The notes under the pieces: generated by a model
The model's input: only the letters and a program-made list of their open reading frames with translations
What the model was told of the DNA's origin: nothing
The model's database searches: none
Assembly: GCF_013385635.1 (NCBI RefSeq)
Contig: NZ_JACAPR010000004.1
Coordinates: forward strand, 22,337-86,336
Source: Pseudomonas gingeri
Lineage (GTDB): Bacteria; Pseudomonadota; Gammaproteobacteria; Pseudomonadales; Pseudomonadaceae
DNA length: 64,000 bases
Reading direction: 5' to 3'
In this document: in pieces, positions 17,456-27,105 of the stretch
How positions within the stretch are numbered: position 1 is the stretch's first letter
Layout: every line of letters begins with the position of its first letter
Translations under genes and position numbers: made by a program

Positions 17456-17864
17456 GAGTTTTCTCTCTTTGTTGTTTTGCGTTGGGTTGTGGCCCTAATC
17501 TACTTAGGGTTAGTGAAAATTAGGTGTGCTTTGTGTATAAAACAAACTGTAGTTTGTAAGTTTGTTTTTCTGTTTTTGTAGGGGTGCTTGGATGTGGCTG
17601 ATTTTTTTGGAGTTTATGATTTGTTTTTTATAAGGTGGGGTGCGTTGTTTGGCTAGGGCTTGATCTTAATGTTTTTGTTTTATAAAGATTAATGTAAGAG
17701 TTTTCTTTTGTTGTTGAATTACATTTCTTTTTGTTTGTGTGATTTTTCTTGGGTTTTTAATAGGCTCTATCTGGAAAAGCTGACTGTGCATTGTCTTTGC
17801 CCAGGGGGCAGGTTTTGAAAAAGACATCTTCAAATCAGCGGGGGCCGCAAAGAACTCCTGAAGC
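17456..17864 (-). promoter_or_regulatory. AT-rich promoter region of the peptide/radical-SAM operon
   Basis: This 409-base stretch has no gene and its composition is far more AT-rich than its neighbours. An ACAAACT-GT-AGTTTGT dyad lies at 17542-17557, with a third AGTTTGT half-site at 17559-17565. On the minus strand it abuts a TATACA box suitable as a -10, so it may be an operator. A second dyad, CCCTAA (17493-17498) and TTAGGG (17504-17509), lies in the presumed leader. The low GC supports recent acquisition. The regulator is not identified. Confidence 0.5.
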
Positions 17865-18830
17865 TCACACCCGGCTCTCGACCGACACCCAGTACCGGGT
17901 CAACCGGCTGATCTTCAGCGGCAAGGTGTTCTGCAACAGTTGCAGGCTCGAGTCGGTGTCCTTCAGGGAGAACGCCCCCGACACCCGCATCTCGGCGACA
18001 TCCGCCTGATAACGCAAAACCCCCGGGCGATAACGCCCCAGTTCATCCAGCACCTGCGCCAGGCGCATGTTGCGCGCCAGCAACATGCCGCGATCCCAGG
18101 TCAGGCTCGTCGTATCGAAGCTCTCCGGCGGCTCGACCCGACTATGGCGCATGCCCGCGCGTTGCCCGACCTGCAGTGTCGAACCCGGTCCGCCGGCCTG
18201 GGCCTTGAGTTCCACGGCGCCTTCGAGCACCGCGACTTCGCTGCGATGGCCATCGATCCGCACATTGAAGCGAGTCCCCAAAGCCCGCGCGGTGCCTTGC
18301 GGCGTCTCGACGATAAATGGCCGGTAAGCCGGGGCGGGGTCCCTGGCGGTACTGATCAGGATCTCGCCGGTCAGCAGGATCAGCCGGCGCTCATGGCCGC
18401 TGAAGGCGATATCCAGCGAACTGTCGGTGTTGAGCACGACCTGGGTGCCGTCTGTCAGCGTCAGGGTTTTCTGCTCGCCGACGGCGGTGCGCTGGTCGGC
18501 ACTCCATTGTTCCCACGAGGCATGCTGCCAGGCCACGCCGATCGGCCCGGCCAGGAGCAACAGGCCAAGACGGGTGAGTGCCTGGCGCCGGCCCAGGCCG
18601 TGCTGGCGCTCGGCCTGCTTGAGGGTCTGCAGGGCGATCCCCGCCGGTACGCTGCGGAAGTCGCCGAGGATCGCCTGCGCCCGTTGCCAGGCCTGGGCGT
18701 GTTCGGCGCTGCGCTGGCGCCACTGCTCGATGGCCTGGCGATCCGCCGCGGTGGCGGTGCCGGAATGCAATTGCACCAGCCAGTCGGCGGCTTCGCCGAG
18801 GATATGCGGGTTGATGGCCGGTGTGGACAT
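17865..18830 (-). CDS. FecR-family anti-sigma factor
   Basis: A 321-residue inner-membrane regulator with a cytoplasmic DUF4880 region (residues 1-85, HILGEAADWLVQLHSG), one TM helix at about 88-106 (LTRLGLLLLAGPIGVAWQ), the FecR domain at about 120-220 (LTLTDGTQVVLNTDSSLDIAF, VETPQGTARALGTRFNVR) and a C-terminal STN-like/DUF4974 tail. The ATG at 18830 overlaps the sigma-factor stop by one base (TGATG); a longer upstream frame is a shadow. It normally relays a signal from a TonB receptor with an STN domain, but none follows it directly. The likely partner is the receptor at 8610-11042. Confidence 0.92.
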   Translation of the reverse strand: MSTPAINPHILGEAADWLVQLHSGTATAADRQAIEQWRQRSAEHAQAWQRAQAILGDFRSVPAGIALQTLKQAERQHGLGRRQALTRLGLLLLAGPIGVAWQHASWEQWSADQRTAVGEQKTLTLTDGTQVVLNTDSSLDIAFSGHERRLILLTGEILISTARDPAPAYRPFIVETPQGTARALGTRFNVRIDGHRSEVAVLEGAVELKAQAGGPGSTLQVGQRAGMRHSRVEPPESFDTTSLTWDRGMLLARNMRLAQVLDELGRYRPGVLRYQADVAEMRVSGAFSLKDTDSSLQLLQNTLPLKISRLTRYWVSVESRV

Positions 18831-19327
18831 CAGGCGACGCTCAGGCAGGCGATAAACGCCTCGCGCATGTAGCGCTTGACGCTGACCAGCGAGACCCCGA
18901 GGCGCTCGGCGATCTGGGCATAGGTCAGTCCCTCGATCTGCGACAGCAGGAACGCCTCGCGGGTCTTGCGCGGCATCTCTCGCAGCAGTGCCTCGATGCG
19001 CCACAGGGTTTCAAGGATCAGCAGGCGGGTTTCCGGCGACGGTACTTCCTGCGGCGGCAGATGGGCGATGGTGTCCAGATAGGCCCGCTCGACGTCCTGG
19101 CGGCGCCAGCGGTCGATCAGCAGGCCCTTGGCGATATGCGTCAGCAGCGCCCGTGGCTCGCTGCCCAGGGAACGCGCGGCGGGGCGGGTCAACAGACGCA
19201 GGAAGGTATCGTGGGCCAGGTCCGCGGCATCGAAGGAGTTGCCCAGCTTGCGGTTGAGCCAGCCCTGCAACCAGCCATGATGCTCGCTGTAGAGCGTATG
19301 AATATAGGGGTGATGGGCTGACGACAT
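18830..19327 (-). CDS. ECF sigma factor, FecI type
   Basis: A 165-residue extracytoplasmic-function sigma factor. Region 2 (DAADLAHDTFLRLLTRP, LLTHIAKGLLIDRWRRQDVE) and region 4 (LPRKTREAFLLSQIEGLTYAQIAERLGVSLVSVKRYM, written here as the recognisable helix-turn-helix) are intact. It is translationally coupled to the downstream FecR-like gene. It should direct transcription of a cognate TonB receptor under iron limitation. The upstream segment to 19459 is AT-rich near 19365-19385 and may hold a weak Fur site, but no good consensus match was found. Confidence 0.92.
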   Translation of the reverse strand: MSSAHHPYIHTLYSEHHGWLQGWLNRKLGNSFDAADLAHDTFLRLLTRPAARSLGSEPRALLTHIAKGLLIDRWRRQDVERAYLDTIAHLPPQEVPSPETRLLILETLWRIEALLREMPRKTREAFLLSQIEGLTYAQIAERLGVSLVSVKRYMREAFIACLSVA

Positions 19328-19459
19328 GGGACCGACTGCTCGCTACGCGGCATCCTGCCTGAATGTAATTAAGAATTGATCGCATTCTAGCGGTGCGCAT
19401 CGCGAGCTGGCAATTGTCCCGTGTGGGCGAGTGAATCGGTGGTTATGCCGCCGGTCGGA

Positions 19460-20887
19460 TCAGGCGATCTGCCTGAGCACCTCGCGCACCCGGTCCAGCG
19501 ACGGCTGGATATCCAGGGTTTCGATGGAGCCGTAGCCCATCAGCAGGCCCGTGCGTGGGGTGGCGGTGTGGTAGAAGGGCGCCAGCGGGTACAGGCCGAC
19601 CTCGACCTTTTTCGCCAGGTCGATCAGCAGCGGGATATTCAATTCGCCCTTGTCGAGGATCGCCAGGTGGAAGCCGGCGGTGGAATGGATGCGCTGGAAC
19701 CAGGGCGACAGGTCGCCGTCCAACCGTTCGATGAGGTGTTCGCGGCGGCTGGCGTAGGCCTGGTGGCAGCGGCGGATATGCTTGAGCAGGTAGCCGTCGA
19801 CCATGAACTTGGCCAGGGCCCACTGGGTCAGGGTCGCGGTGTGCCAGTCGGTCAACTGCTTGGCCGAGATCAGCGCCTTGAGCAGGCCGGGCGGGGCCAC
19901 CAGGTAGCCCAGGCGCAGCTCCGGCAGCAGGGTCTTGGAGAAGGTCCCGACATAGGCCACCAGGCCATGCTGGTCGAGGCTCTGCAGGCAGTCGGTGGGC
20001 CGTCCTTCGTAGCGGAATTCGCAGTCGTAGTCGTCCTCGATGATGATCGCTCCCAGCTCCCGTGCGCGCTCCAGCAAGGCCAGGCGGCGTTCCAGGCTCA
20101 TGGGCATGCCGAGGGGAAACTGGTGCGCCGGGGTCACGTAGATCAGCCGCGTGCCCTCGGGAATCAGCTCGACCCGGATGCCCTGGTCATCCACCGGGAT
20201 GCCGACCACCCTGGCGCCCTGGGCGGCGAACAGCAGCCGCGCCGGCGGGTAGCCGGGGTCCTCGACGGCGACGGTGCAGCCGGGCTCGACCAGCACCCGG
20301 GCTATCAGGTCGAGGGCCTGCTGGGCGCCGTTGGTCACCAGCAGGTCATCGTTGTTGCAGCGCACACCACGGGAAAACCCGATATGCCGGGCAATCGCCT
20401 CGCGCAGCATCGGGATGCCTTCCGGCTGGCTGTACAGGCCGCGCACCTGGGCGGTCTGGCGCAGGGCGAACAGCACGCTGCGGCGCCATTCGTCATGGGG
20501 AAACTGGTTCTTGCTGGTGGCCCCGCCGAGGTAGTCGTAGCGCAGGGTACCGATGGGGTGATGCATCGGCATCGACGCCTCGCGCCATTGCTGGATCACC
20601 GCCGCGCCGGCCAGTTCCTCGCCCTGGGCCTTGGCACGGGCCTGGGGGATATGCGAGTTGACGAATGTCCCGGCACCGACCCGGCCGACCAGCAGGTTGT
20701 CATAGGTCAACTGGGCATAGGCATCGGCCACGGTCTTGCGCGAAACCCCCAGTTGTTCGGCGAGCAGGCGGGTGGGTGGCAACTGCGTGCCGGCGACCAA
20801 CTGGCCCTGGGTGATGGCCGTGCGCAGTTGTTCGGTGATCTGCCTGGCCAGGTCGCGACGACCCTCGAGGTTGATATGCAATTCCAT
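19460..20887 (-). CDS. MocR-family regulator (GntR HTH plus aminotransferase domain)
   Basis: A 475-residue transcription factor with an N-terminal GntR-type winged helix (residues 1-75, PTRLLAEQLGVSRKTVADAYAQL) fused to a fold-I aminotransferase-like domain. The PLP lysine is Lys318 in GTFSKTLLPELRLGY, so effector sensing via PLP chemistry is likely. It is divergent from the AhpD-like gene at 21075 with a 187-base intergenic region, the standard arrangement for a MocR regulator and its target. It is not possible to say whether it is PdxR, GabR-like or another subtype. Confidence 0.9.
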   Translation of the reverse strand: MELHINLEGRRDLARQITEQLRTAITQGQLVAGTQLPPTRLLAEQLGVSRKTVADAYAQLTYDNLLVGRVGAGTFVNSHIPQARAKAQGEELAGAAVIQQWREASMPMHHPIGTLRYDYLGGATSKNQFPHDEWRRSVLFALRQTAQVRGLYSQPEGIPMLREAIARHIGFSRGVRCNNDDLLVTNGAQQALDLIARVLVEPGCTVAVEDPGYPPARLLFAAQGARVVGIPVDDQGIRVELIPEGTRLIYVTPAHQFPLGMPMSLERRLALLERARELGAIIIEDDYDCEFRYEGRPTDCLQSLDQHGLVAYVGTFSKTLLPELRLGYLVAPPGLLKALISAKQLTDWHTATLTQWALAKFMVDGYLLKHIRRCHQAYASRREHLIERLDGDLSPWFQRIHSTAGFHLAILDKGELNIPLLIDLAKKVEVGLYPLAPFYHTATPRTGLLMGYGSIETLDIQPSLDRVREVLRQIA

Positions 20888-21074
20888 GGGAAGGCTCGTT
20901 GAGAGGAGAAAAGCCGTGCGCGGTGGGGCGCAGTTTAGCCTGCCGTGGCCGGGCTGGCATCCGCTGTCCGGGCCCGGACGATTGGCTTCCCGATCTTTGC
21001 CGGAATTGGCTATTTGGCCTGGCGTCCGGTGGGCTTAACGTAGCGTCATCCCCAACGTTATCAGGAGCGACACC

Positions 21075-21515
21075 ATGCAACCTCGTATCGATTTCTACAC
21101 CGCTTCCCCGGATGCCATGAAAGCCATGCTGGCCCTGGAAAACGCGGTCAACAAGCTGCCGCTGGAAAAGTCCCTGCTGGAACTGGTGAAGATGCGCACC
21201 TCGCAGATCAACGGCTGCGCCTTCTGCCTCGACATGCACAGCGCCGACGCCCGCAAGGCCGGGGAAACCGAACGGCGCCTGTACACGCTCTCGGCCTGGC
21301 GCGAAACGCCGTTCTTCAGCGCTCGCGAACGTGCGGCGATGGCCTGGACCGAAGCCCTGACCCGGATCTCCGAGACTCACGCTTCGGACGAAGACTATGC
21401 GCTGCTCAGTGCCGAGTTCAGCCCGACGGAAATGGTCGACCTGACCCTGGCCATCAACACCATCAACAGCTGGAATCGCCTGGCCATCGGTTTCCGCAAG
21501 ATGCCGGTGGAGTGA
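21075..21515 (+). CDS. AhpD-like carboxymuconolactone decarboxylase family protein
   Basis: A 146-residue all-alpha protein of the CMD/AhpD family. The redox CXXC is Cys48-Cys51 in INGCAFCLDMHSADARKAGE, with the typical downstream His, which indicates thiol peroxidase-type chemistry rather than decarboxylation. A clear AGGAG lies 8 bases before the ATG. It is probably controlled by the divergent MocR regulator. Enzymes of this type detoxify peroxides or reactive electrophiles. Confidence 0.9.
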   Translation: MQPRIDFYTASPDAMKAMLALENAVNKLPLEKSLLELVKMRTSQINGCAFCLDMHSADARKAGETERRLYTLSAWRETPFFSARERAAMAWTEALTRISETHASDEDYALLSAEFSPTEMVDLTLAINTINSWNRLAIGFRKMPVE

Positions 21516-21629
21516 TCGCGGTCACGTCTGACTGAGCGCCTGTTTTTCCGCGCCACTGAGGCTGTTCCCGGCGGACGCGGGCTTTTACAGTGTGGAACTG
21601 TGAGCCAGCACCCTGGGGAGCGAGAGCGG

Positions 21630-22535
21630 ATGTACAGCCTGTTGCAGCCACCGGCGTTGCCGGAAGCCTTTCACACGCGGATCTACGCCGGGGAGATCTT
21701 TGCCCTGGCGTTGCCGGCCATGCAGGAACTGGTCGACGTGGCCCGCGGGTTGCTGGAAGAAACCCTGTATCCCCATGACCCGACGCTTGTTCACCGGCAT
21801 CTGGACCATGCACGGCAGGCGGAATGTATTACTCGCCTGCAGGCTCAGTTCCATCAGCATGATGGCGTACGGCGCTGCTGGCGGCAGGTGCTCGACAGTC
21901 TCGGGCTGGCGGCTTCCGGGATTGCCTGTGACCGCCTGCACCTGCGCTTCCAGCCACCGTCCGAGCCCGGTCGAACGGCCCCCCGGGACCGCGCGACGGC
22001 GACCATTGCCTTTCACCGCGATACCTGGGGCTCGAACCTCTACGCCCAGACCAACTGGTGGGCCCCGATCTACCCCATCAGCGCCGGACGTACCTTCGCG
22101 ATCTATCCGCAGCTCTGGCAGCGGACGCTGGCCAACAGCAGCGCCGACTTCGATCTGCAGCAGATTGTCCAGCGCTCACACCGTGACGGGCGCAATACGG
22201 TGGATGCCGACCAGGCCATCGCGCACCTGCTGGAGTCCATCGAAGGCGAAAGTGCCATACCGGTGGTGATCGACCCCGGCACGCTGCTGGCATTCTCCGG
22301 GGCTCACGCCCATGCCGGAGTGCCCAACCACACGGGGTTGACGCGGATCTCCTTCGAAACCCGCACGCTGTGGATCGACGATGTCCTCGCCGGTCGCGGT
22401 GCGCCGAATGTCGATGGCCGGGCACCCTGGCAGTCGCCGGGTTTTTTCCGCCGGCTCAGCGACGGCCGGCGGCTGCATGAACTGCTCGGCTGCGACTATC
22501 TGGAGCCCTATCGAGCCGCTGCTCCGGGCTTATGA
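21630..22535 (+). CDS. Uncharacterised protein with Fe(II)/2OG oxygenase-like features
   Basis: A 301-residue protein with no firm family. The segment IAFHRDTWGSNLYAQTNWW contains an HxD, and later residues include FSGAHAHAGVPNHTGLTRISFETRTL, with a possible distal His and an Arg at the position where 2-oxoglutarate binds in phytanoyl-CoA-type dioxygenases. This suggests a double-stranded beta-helix oxygenase, but key spacing was not verified. The ATG at 21630 has GGGGAG nine bases upstream; a GTG ten codons earlier is less likely. It ends overlapping the 3' end of the convergent TauE/SafE gene by six bases. Confidence 0.55.
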   Translation: MYSLLQPPALPEAFHTRIYAGEIFALALPAMQELVDVARGLLEETLYPHDPTLVHRHLDHARQAECITRLQAQFHQHDGVRRCWRQVLDSLGLAASGIACDRLHLRFQPPSEPGRTAPRDRATATIAFHRDTWGSNLYAQTNWWAPIYPISAGRTFAIYPQLWQRTLANSSADFDLQQIVQRSHRDGRNTVDADQAIAHLLESIEGESAIPVVIDPGTLLAFSGAHAHAGVPNHTGLTRISFETRTLWIDDVLAGRGAPNVDGRAPWQSPGFFRRLSDGRRLHELLGCDYLEPYRAAAPGL

Positions 22536-23351
22536 CAGCCCAATGGCACCGGCGGCGAGCATCAGGGCCGCGAGTACCCCGACCAGCGCAAACAGCTGCT
22601 GCAGTCTCGGGCCGGCGAGTCGTCCGGCGACCTGGCGACCGAGCACCAGCCCCAGTACCGCACCGGCGGCGAACGGCGCACCGATCGACCAGTGCATCAC
22701 TCCGGACAGCGTCGCCGTGACCACGCTGCCGACGGACACCAGGGCAATCACCGCCAGGGACGTGGCGACGATGCTTTTGCTGTCCAGGTTGGTATAGCGG
22801 GTCAGGGCGGGGATGATCACGAAGCCGCCGCCGACCCCGAGCAGTCCCGACAACAACCCCGACAGCATGCCGGTCACGGTCAGCGCCCGGGCACAGGGCA
22901 GGGTCCAGCGCAGCCGACCCTGCAACGGGTTGAGCACACAGGGCAGGAAATCGGCCCGTGGCGCCGGCTGGCCATGCAGCAACTCGTGGCGGGCCTTGTT
23001 GAAGATCCGTGCGCAGGCATAGACCATCACCACGGCAAAGCCCAGTGCCAGCGGTTCGTTGGGCAGCCGGTGGGCCAGCCACAAACCCAGCGGCGTGAGC
23101 AGGATGCCGATCCCGGCGATAAAACCGGCGGCCCGGTAGCGGACGATGCCCTGGCGCAGGCCGAGCAGGGCGCCGACCGCGGCCGCCAGGCCCACCGCCA
23201 GCAGGCCGATCGGTGCCGCCTGGACCATCGACAGGCCGAGACCGAACACCAGCAGCGGCACCGCCAGGATGCCGCCACCGGCTCCGGTCAGGGCGAGGAT
23301 CGCGCCGATCAGCGTGCCGAGTCCGGCGCCCAGCAGCATATGTTCATTCAT
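22530..23351 (-). CDS. TauE/SafE family sulfite exporter
   Basis: A 273-residue inner-membrane protein with about eight helices and the paired GAGGG/GVGGG motifs of the family (LTGAGGGILAVPLLVFGLGL near the start and LLGVGGGFVIIPAL after the central loop). It starts four bases inside the end of the SQR gene (ATGA overlap), making it the third gene of the sulfide operon. With a persulfide dioxygenase producing sulfite upstream, sulfite export is the natural role. A longer open frame extending into the SQR gene is a shadow. Confidence 0.92.
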   Translation of the reverse strand: MNEHMLLGAGLGTLIGAILALTGAGGGILAVPLLVFGLGLSMVQAAPIGLLAVGLAAAVGALLGLRQGIVRYRAAGFIAGIGILLTPLGLWLAHRLPNEPLALGFAVVMVYACARIFNKARHELLHGQPAPRADFLPCVLNPLQGRLRWTLPCARALTVTGMLSGLLSGLLGVGGGFVIIPALTRYTNLDSKSIVATSLAVIALVSVGSVVTATLSGVMHWSIGAPFAAGAVLGLVLGRQVAGRLAGPRLQQLFALVGVLAALMLAAGAIGLS

Positions 23352-24616
23352 ACCGGCTGCTTGTCCGCTTTCAGCGTCGGTCGGGCCAGCCATTCGTGGC
23401 CCTTGAGCATACCGCGCCAGTACAGCGGCGGCAGCAGGCGCTCCTTCAGCCACCAGGCCAGGCGGGTCGGTTTGCGCCCGTCGAGCAGCCATGGGGCAAA
23501 GGTCGGTGCCAGCTTGCCGCCGTAGGTGAATTCGGCCAGGACGATTTTCCCGCGCTCCACCGTCAACGGGCAGGAACCATAGCCGTCGTAGACCGCCTGG
23601 CGCGGCAGGCGTCCGAGGGCCACCAGCACATTGTTGGCCACCACCGGCGCCTGCTTGCGCGCGGCGGCGGCGGTCTTGGCGTTGCTGGTGTTGGTCACGT
23701 CGCCGAGGCCGTGGATATTGGCGAACTGGCGATGCTGCAAGGTCGCGGGATCGACATCGACCCAGCCGGCGGCATCGGCCAGGGGGCTGGCGCGAATGAA
23801 GTCCGGGGCGATCTGTGGCGGCACCACATGCAGCATATCGAAAGGCCGGACCAGGGTTTCCCGGCTGCCGTCGACCAGGGTGCGGGCGAAGGTCGCCTGT
23901 TTCGCCGGGCCGTCGACCGCCACCAGGCTGTGGCCGAACTGCAGGTCCACCGCGTACTTGTTGATGTACTCCATCAGCGCCGGGATATAGTCGGCGACGC
24001 CGAACAGCACCGCGCCGGCATTGAAGAAACGGGCCTGGATCTGTCCCAGGCGGCCGTTGCGCAGCCAGTGGTCGCAGGACAGGTACAGGGCTTTTTGCGG
24101 AGCGCCGGCGCACTTGATCGGCATCGGTGGCTGGCTGAACAGTGCCTGGCCCTGTTGCAGCTCCTGCACCAGTTTCCAGGTGTAGGGCGCCAGGTCGTAG
24201 CGGTAGTTGGAGGTCACGCCGTTGCGGCCGAGGGTCGCTTCCAGGCCGTCGATGGCGGCCCAGTCAAGTTTCAGGCCGGGGCAGACAATCAACTGCTGAT
24301 AGCCGATGCGGCGCCGGTCGGCCAATACCAGGGTGTCGGACTGCGGTTCGAAGGCGCTGACCGCGGCCTTGATCCACTGCACGCCCTTGGGCATCAGTGA
24401 GGCCAGCGGCCGGGCGGTGGATTCCGGGCTGAACACACCGGCACCGACCAGGGTCCAGCCCGGCTGGTAGTAATGGTTGTCGGCCGGATCGATGATCGCG
24501 ATATCCAGGCCGGGCGCGCGGGCCAGCAGGCTGGATGCGGCGGCGATGCCGGCGGCGCCGGCGCCGACGATCACGATCTGGTGCTGGATCGGGGCTTTTT
24601 CAGGTGTCGAATTCAT
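23348..24616 (-). CDS. sqr: Type II sulfide:quinone oxidoreductase
   Basis: A 422-residue membrane-associated flavoprotein that oxidises sulfide to persulfide/polysulfide and passes electrons to quinone. It has the FAD motif IVIVGAGAAGIAAAS near the start, and both type II redox cysteines: Cys169 in PIKCAGAPQKALYLS and Cys349 in YGSCPL. These contexts match the mitochondrial SQOR class closely. LADAAGWVDVDPATLQHRQFANIHGLGD is the second FAD segment. The ATG at 24616 is favoured over one nine codons upstream, which would overlap the preceding gene. It lies between the persulfide dioxygenase and sulfite exporter genes. Confidence 0.92.
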   Translation of the reverse strand: MNSTPEKAPIQHQIVIVGAGAAGIAAASSLLARAPGLDIAIIDPADNHYYQPGWTLVGAGVFSPESTARPLASLMPKGVQWIKAAVSAFEPQSDTLVLADRRRIGYQQLIVCPGLKLDWAAIDGLEATLGRNGVTSNYRYDLAPYTWKLVQELQQGQALFSQPPMPIKCAGAPQKALYLSCDHWLRNGRLGQIQARFFNAGAVLFGVADYIPALMEYINKYAVDLQFGHSLVAVDGPAKQATFARTLVDGSRETLVRPFDMLHVVPPQIAPDFIRASPLADAAGWVDVDPATLQHRQFANIHGLGDVTNTSNAKTAAAARKQAPVVANNVLVALGRLPRQAVYDGYGSCPLTVERGKIVLAEFTYGGKLAPTFAPWLLDGRKPTRLAWWLKERLLPPLYWRGMLKGHEWLARPTLKADKQPV

Positions 24617-24632
24617 GGGGGCGGGTCCTGGT

Positions 24633-25517
24633 TCAGAGGGCATTGAGCGGGATCTTCAGGTAGCGCATGCCGTTGTCTTCCGGCTCGGGCAGGTGGCCGC
24701 TGCGCATGTTGACCTGCACCGAGGGCAGCATCAGCACCGGCATCTCTAGGGTGGCGTCGCGGGCTTCGCGCATGCTGACGAAGGTGTCTTCGTCGATGCC
24801 TTCGTGCACATGGATATTGCGCGCGCGCTGTTCGGCGACGGTGGTCATGTACTGCAACTCGCGACCGCCCGGCAGGTAGTCGTGGCACATGAACAGCCGG
24901 GTCTGCGGCGGCAGCGCCAGCAGGCTGCGGATCGAGCGGTACAGGGTGCGGGCATCGGCGCCAGGGAAGTCGCAGCGGGCGGTGCCGTAGTCGGGCATGA
25001 ACAGGGTGTCGCCGACAAAGGCCACGGTTTCGTCGTTGTCTCGGATCAGGTAGCTCATGCACGCCGGAGTGTGTCCCGGGGTGTGCAGGGCGACGGCCTT
25101 GAGGTGGCCGATGCTGAATTCACCACTGTCGGCCAGCAGCACGTCGAACTGGCTGCCGTCGCGCTTGAACTCGCTGCCTTCATTGAACAGTTCGCCGAAT
25201 ACCTGCTGGACCAGGGTGATGCGGCTGCCGATCGCCACTTTGGCGCCCAGCTGTTCCTTGAGGTAGGCGGCGGCCGACAAGTGATCGGCATGCACATGGG
25301 TTTCCAGGATCCATTCGACCCGGGCATCCAGTTCGCGAATCCGCGCGATCATCCGGTCCGCCGACTCGGTGCGGGTGCGCCCGGACTTGGGGTCGTAGTC
25401 GAGCACGCTGTCGATCAGCGCGCAGTGGCGGGTGTCGCGGTCCATCACCAGGTAGCTGATGGTCCAGGTATTGGGGTCGAAAAAGGCTTCTACGGTCAGC
25501 TTGTCGCCGATGATCAT
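24633..25517 (-). CDS. Persulfide dioxygenase-like metallo-beta-lactamase protein (Blh/ETHE1 type)
   Basis: A 294-residue MBL-fold enzyme with the metal motif HVHADH (His74, His76, Asp78, His79) and later HTPGHTP and GDTLF, HDY ligands. Members of this family oxidise glutathione persulfide to sulfite using a mononuclear iron. It begins with the usual MIIGDKLTVEAFFDPNTWTISYLV. The start at 25517 has GGAG 8 bases upstream. It leads the pdo-sqr-tauE operon, driven by a candidate sigma-54 promoter under the divergent FisR-like activator. Confidence 0.9.
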   Translation of the reverse strand: MIIGDKLTVEAFFDPNTWTISYLVMDRDTRHCALIDSVLDYDPKSGRTRTESADRMIARIRELDARVEWILETHVHADHLSAAAYLKEQLGAKVAIGSRITLVQQVFGELFNEGSEFKRDGSQFDVLLADSGEFSIGHLKAVALHTPGHTPACMSYLIRDNDETVAFVGDTLFMPDYGTARCDFPGADARTLYRSIRSLLALPPQTRLFMCHDYLPGGRELQYMTTVAEQRARNIHVHEGIDEDTFVSMREARDATLEMPVLMLPSVQVNMRSGHLPEPEDNGMRYLKIPLNAL

Positions 25518-25587
25518 TGCGTGCTCCAGGCAAAGGGGGAGGGGACGACCTGTCCAGCCGGGGTCCTTCCCTTGTCTGTCAGAGAGT

Positions 25588-25602
25588 TCAATAAGCATGC
25601 CA
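25588..25602 (-). promoter_or_regulatory. Candidate sigma-54 promoter of the sulfide operon
   Basis: On the minus strand the sequence TGGCATGCTTATTGA matches the -24/-12 consensus TGGCACG-N4-TTGC at all but two positions, with correct spacing. It lies 71 bases upstream of the persulfide dioxygenase start. The divergent gene is a sigma-54 activator, so the match is meaningful. Confidence 0.7.
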
Positions 25603-25683
25603 GGCACTGGTTTTTATTTTTCTACCTGTTCATTGATTTTTATCAGCGTAATTGCCGAAGTTCTCTGCTTGATGGTAAATAGC

Positions 25684-25731
25684 TGGCAGGATTTGGCAGT
25701 CATTGTGGCAGTCAATGGCAGGGGATGGCAG
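25684..25731. promoter_or_regulatory. Five helically phased TGGCAG repeats, candidate activator sites
   Basis: TGGCAG occurs at 25684, 25694, 25706, 25716 and 25726, a spacing of 10, 12, 10 and 10 bases, roughly one DNA turn. The array lies about 80-140 bases upstream of the sigma-54 promoter and just before the activator gene, where an enhancer for a sigma-54 activator is expected. The role as the FisR binding region is inference. Confidence 0.5.
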
Positions 25732-25777
25732 AAGCCCCCGGCCTGTATTAAGCTCCGGCCTTCGCCCGGGAGTCGCC

Positions 25778-27097
<1,320 letters not shown>

Positions 27098-27105
27098 TCG
27101 TCGAG

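Noticed and set aside
25684..25731. TGGCAG repeats as multiple overlapping sigma-54 -24 elements
   Set aside because: None is followed at the right spacing by a TTGC-like -12 box on the plus strand; the best -24/-12 match is at 25588-25602 on the other strand.
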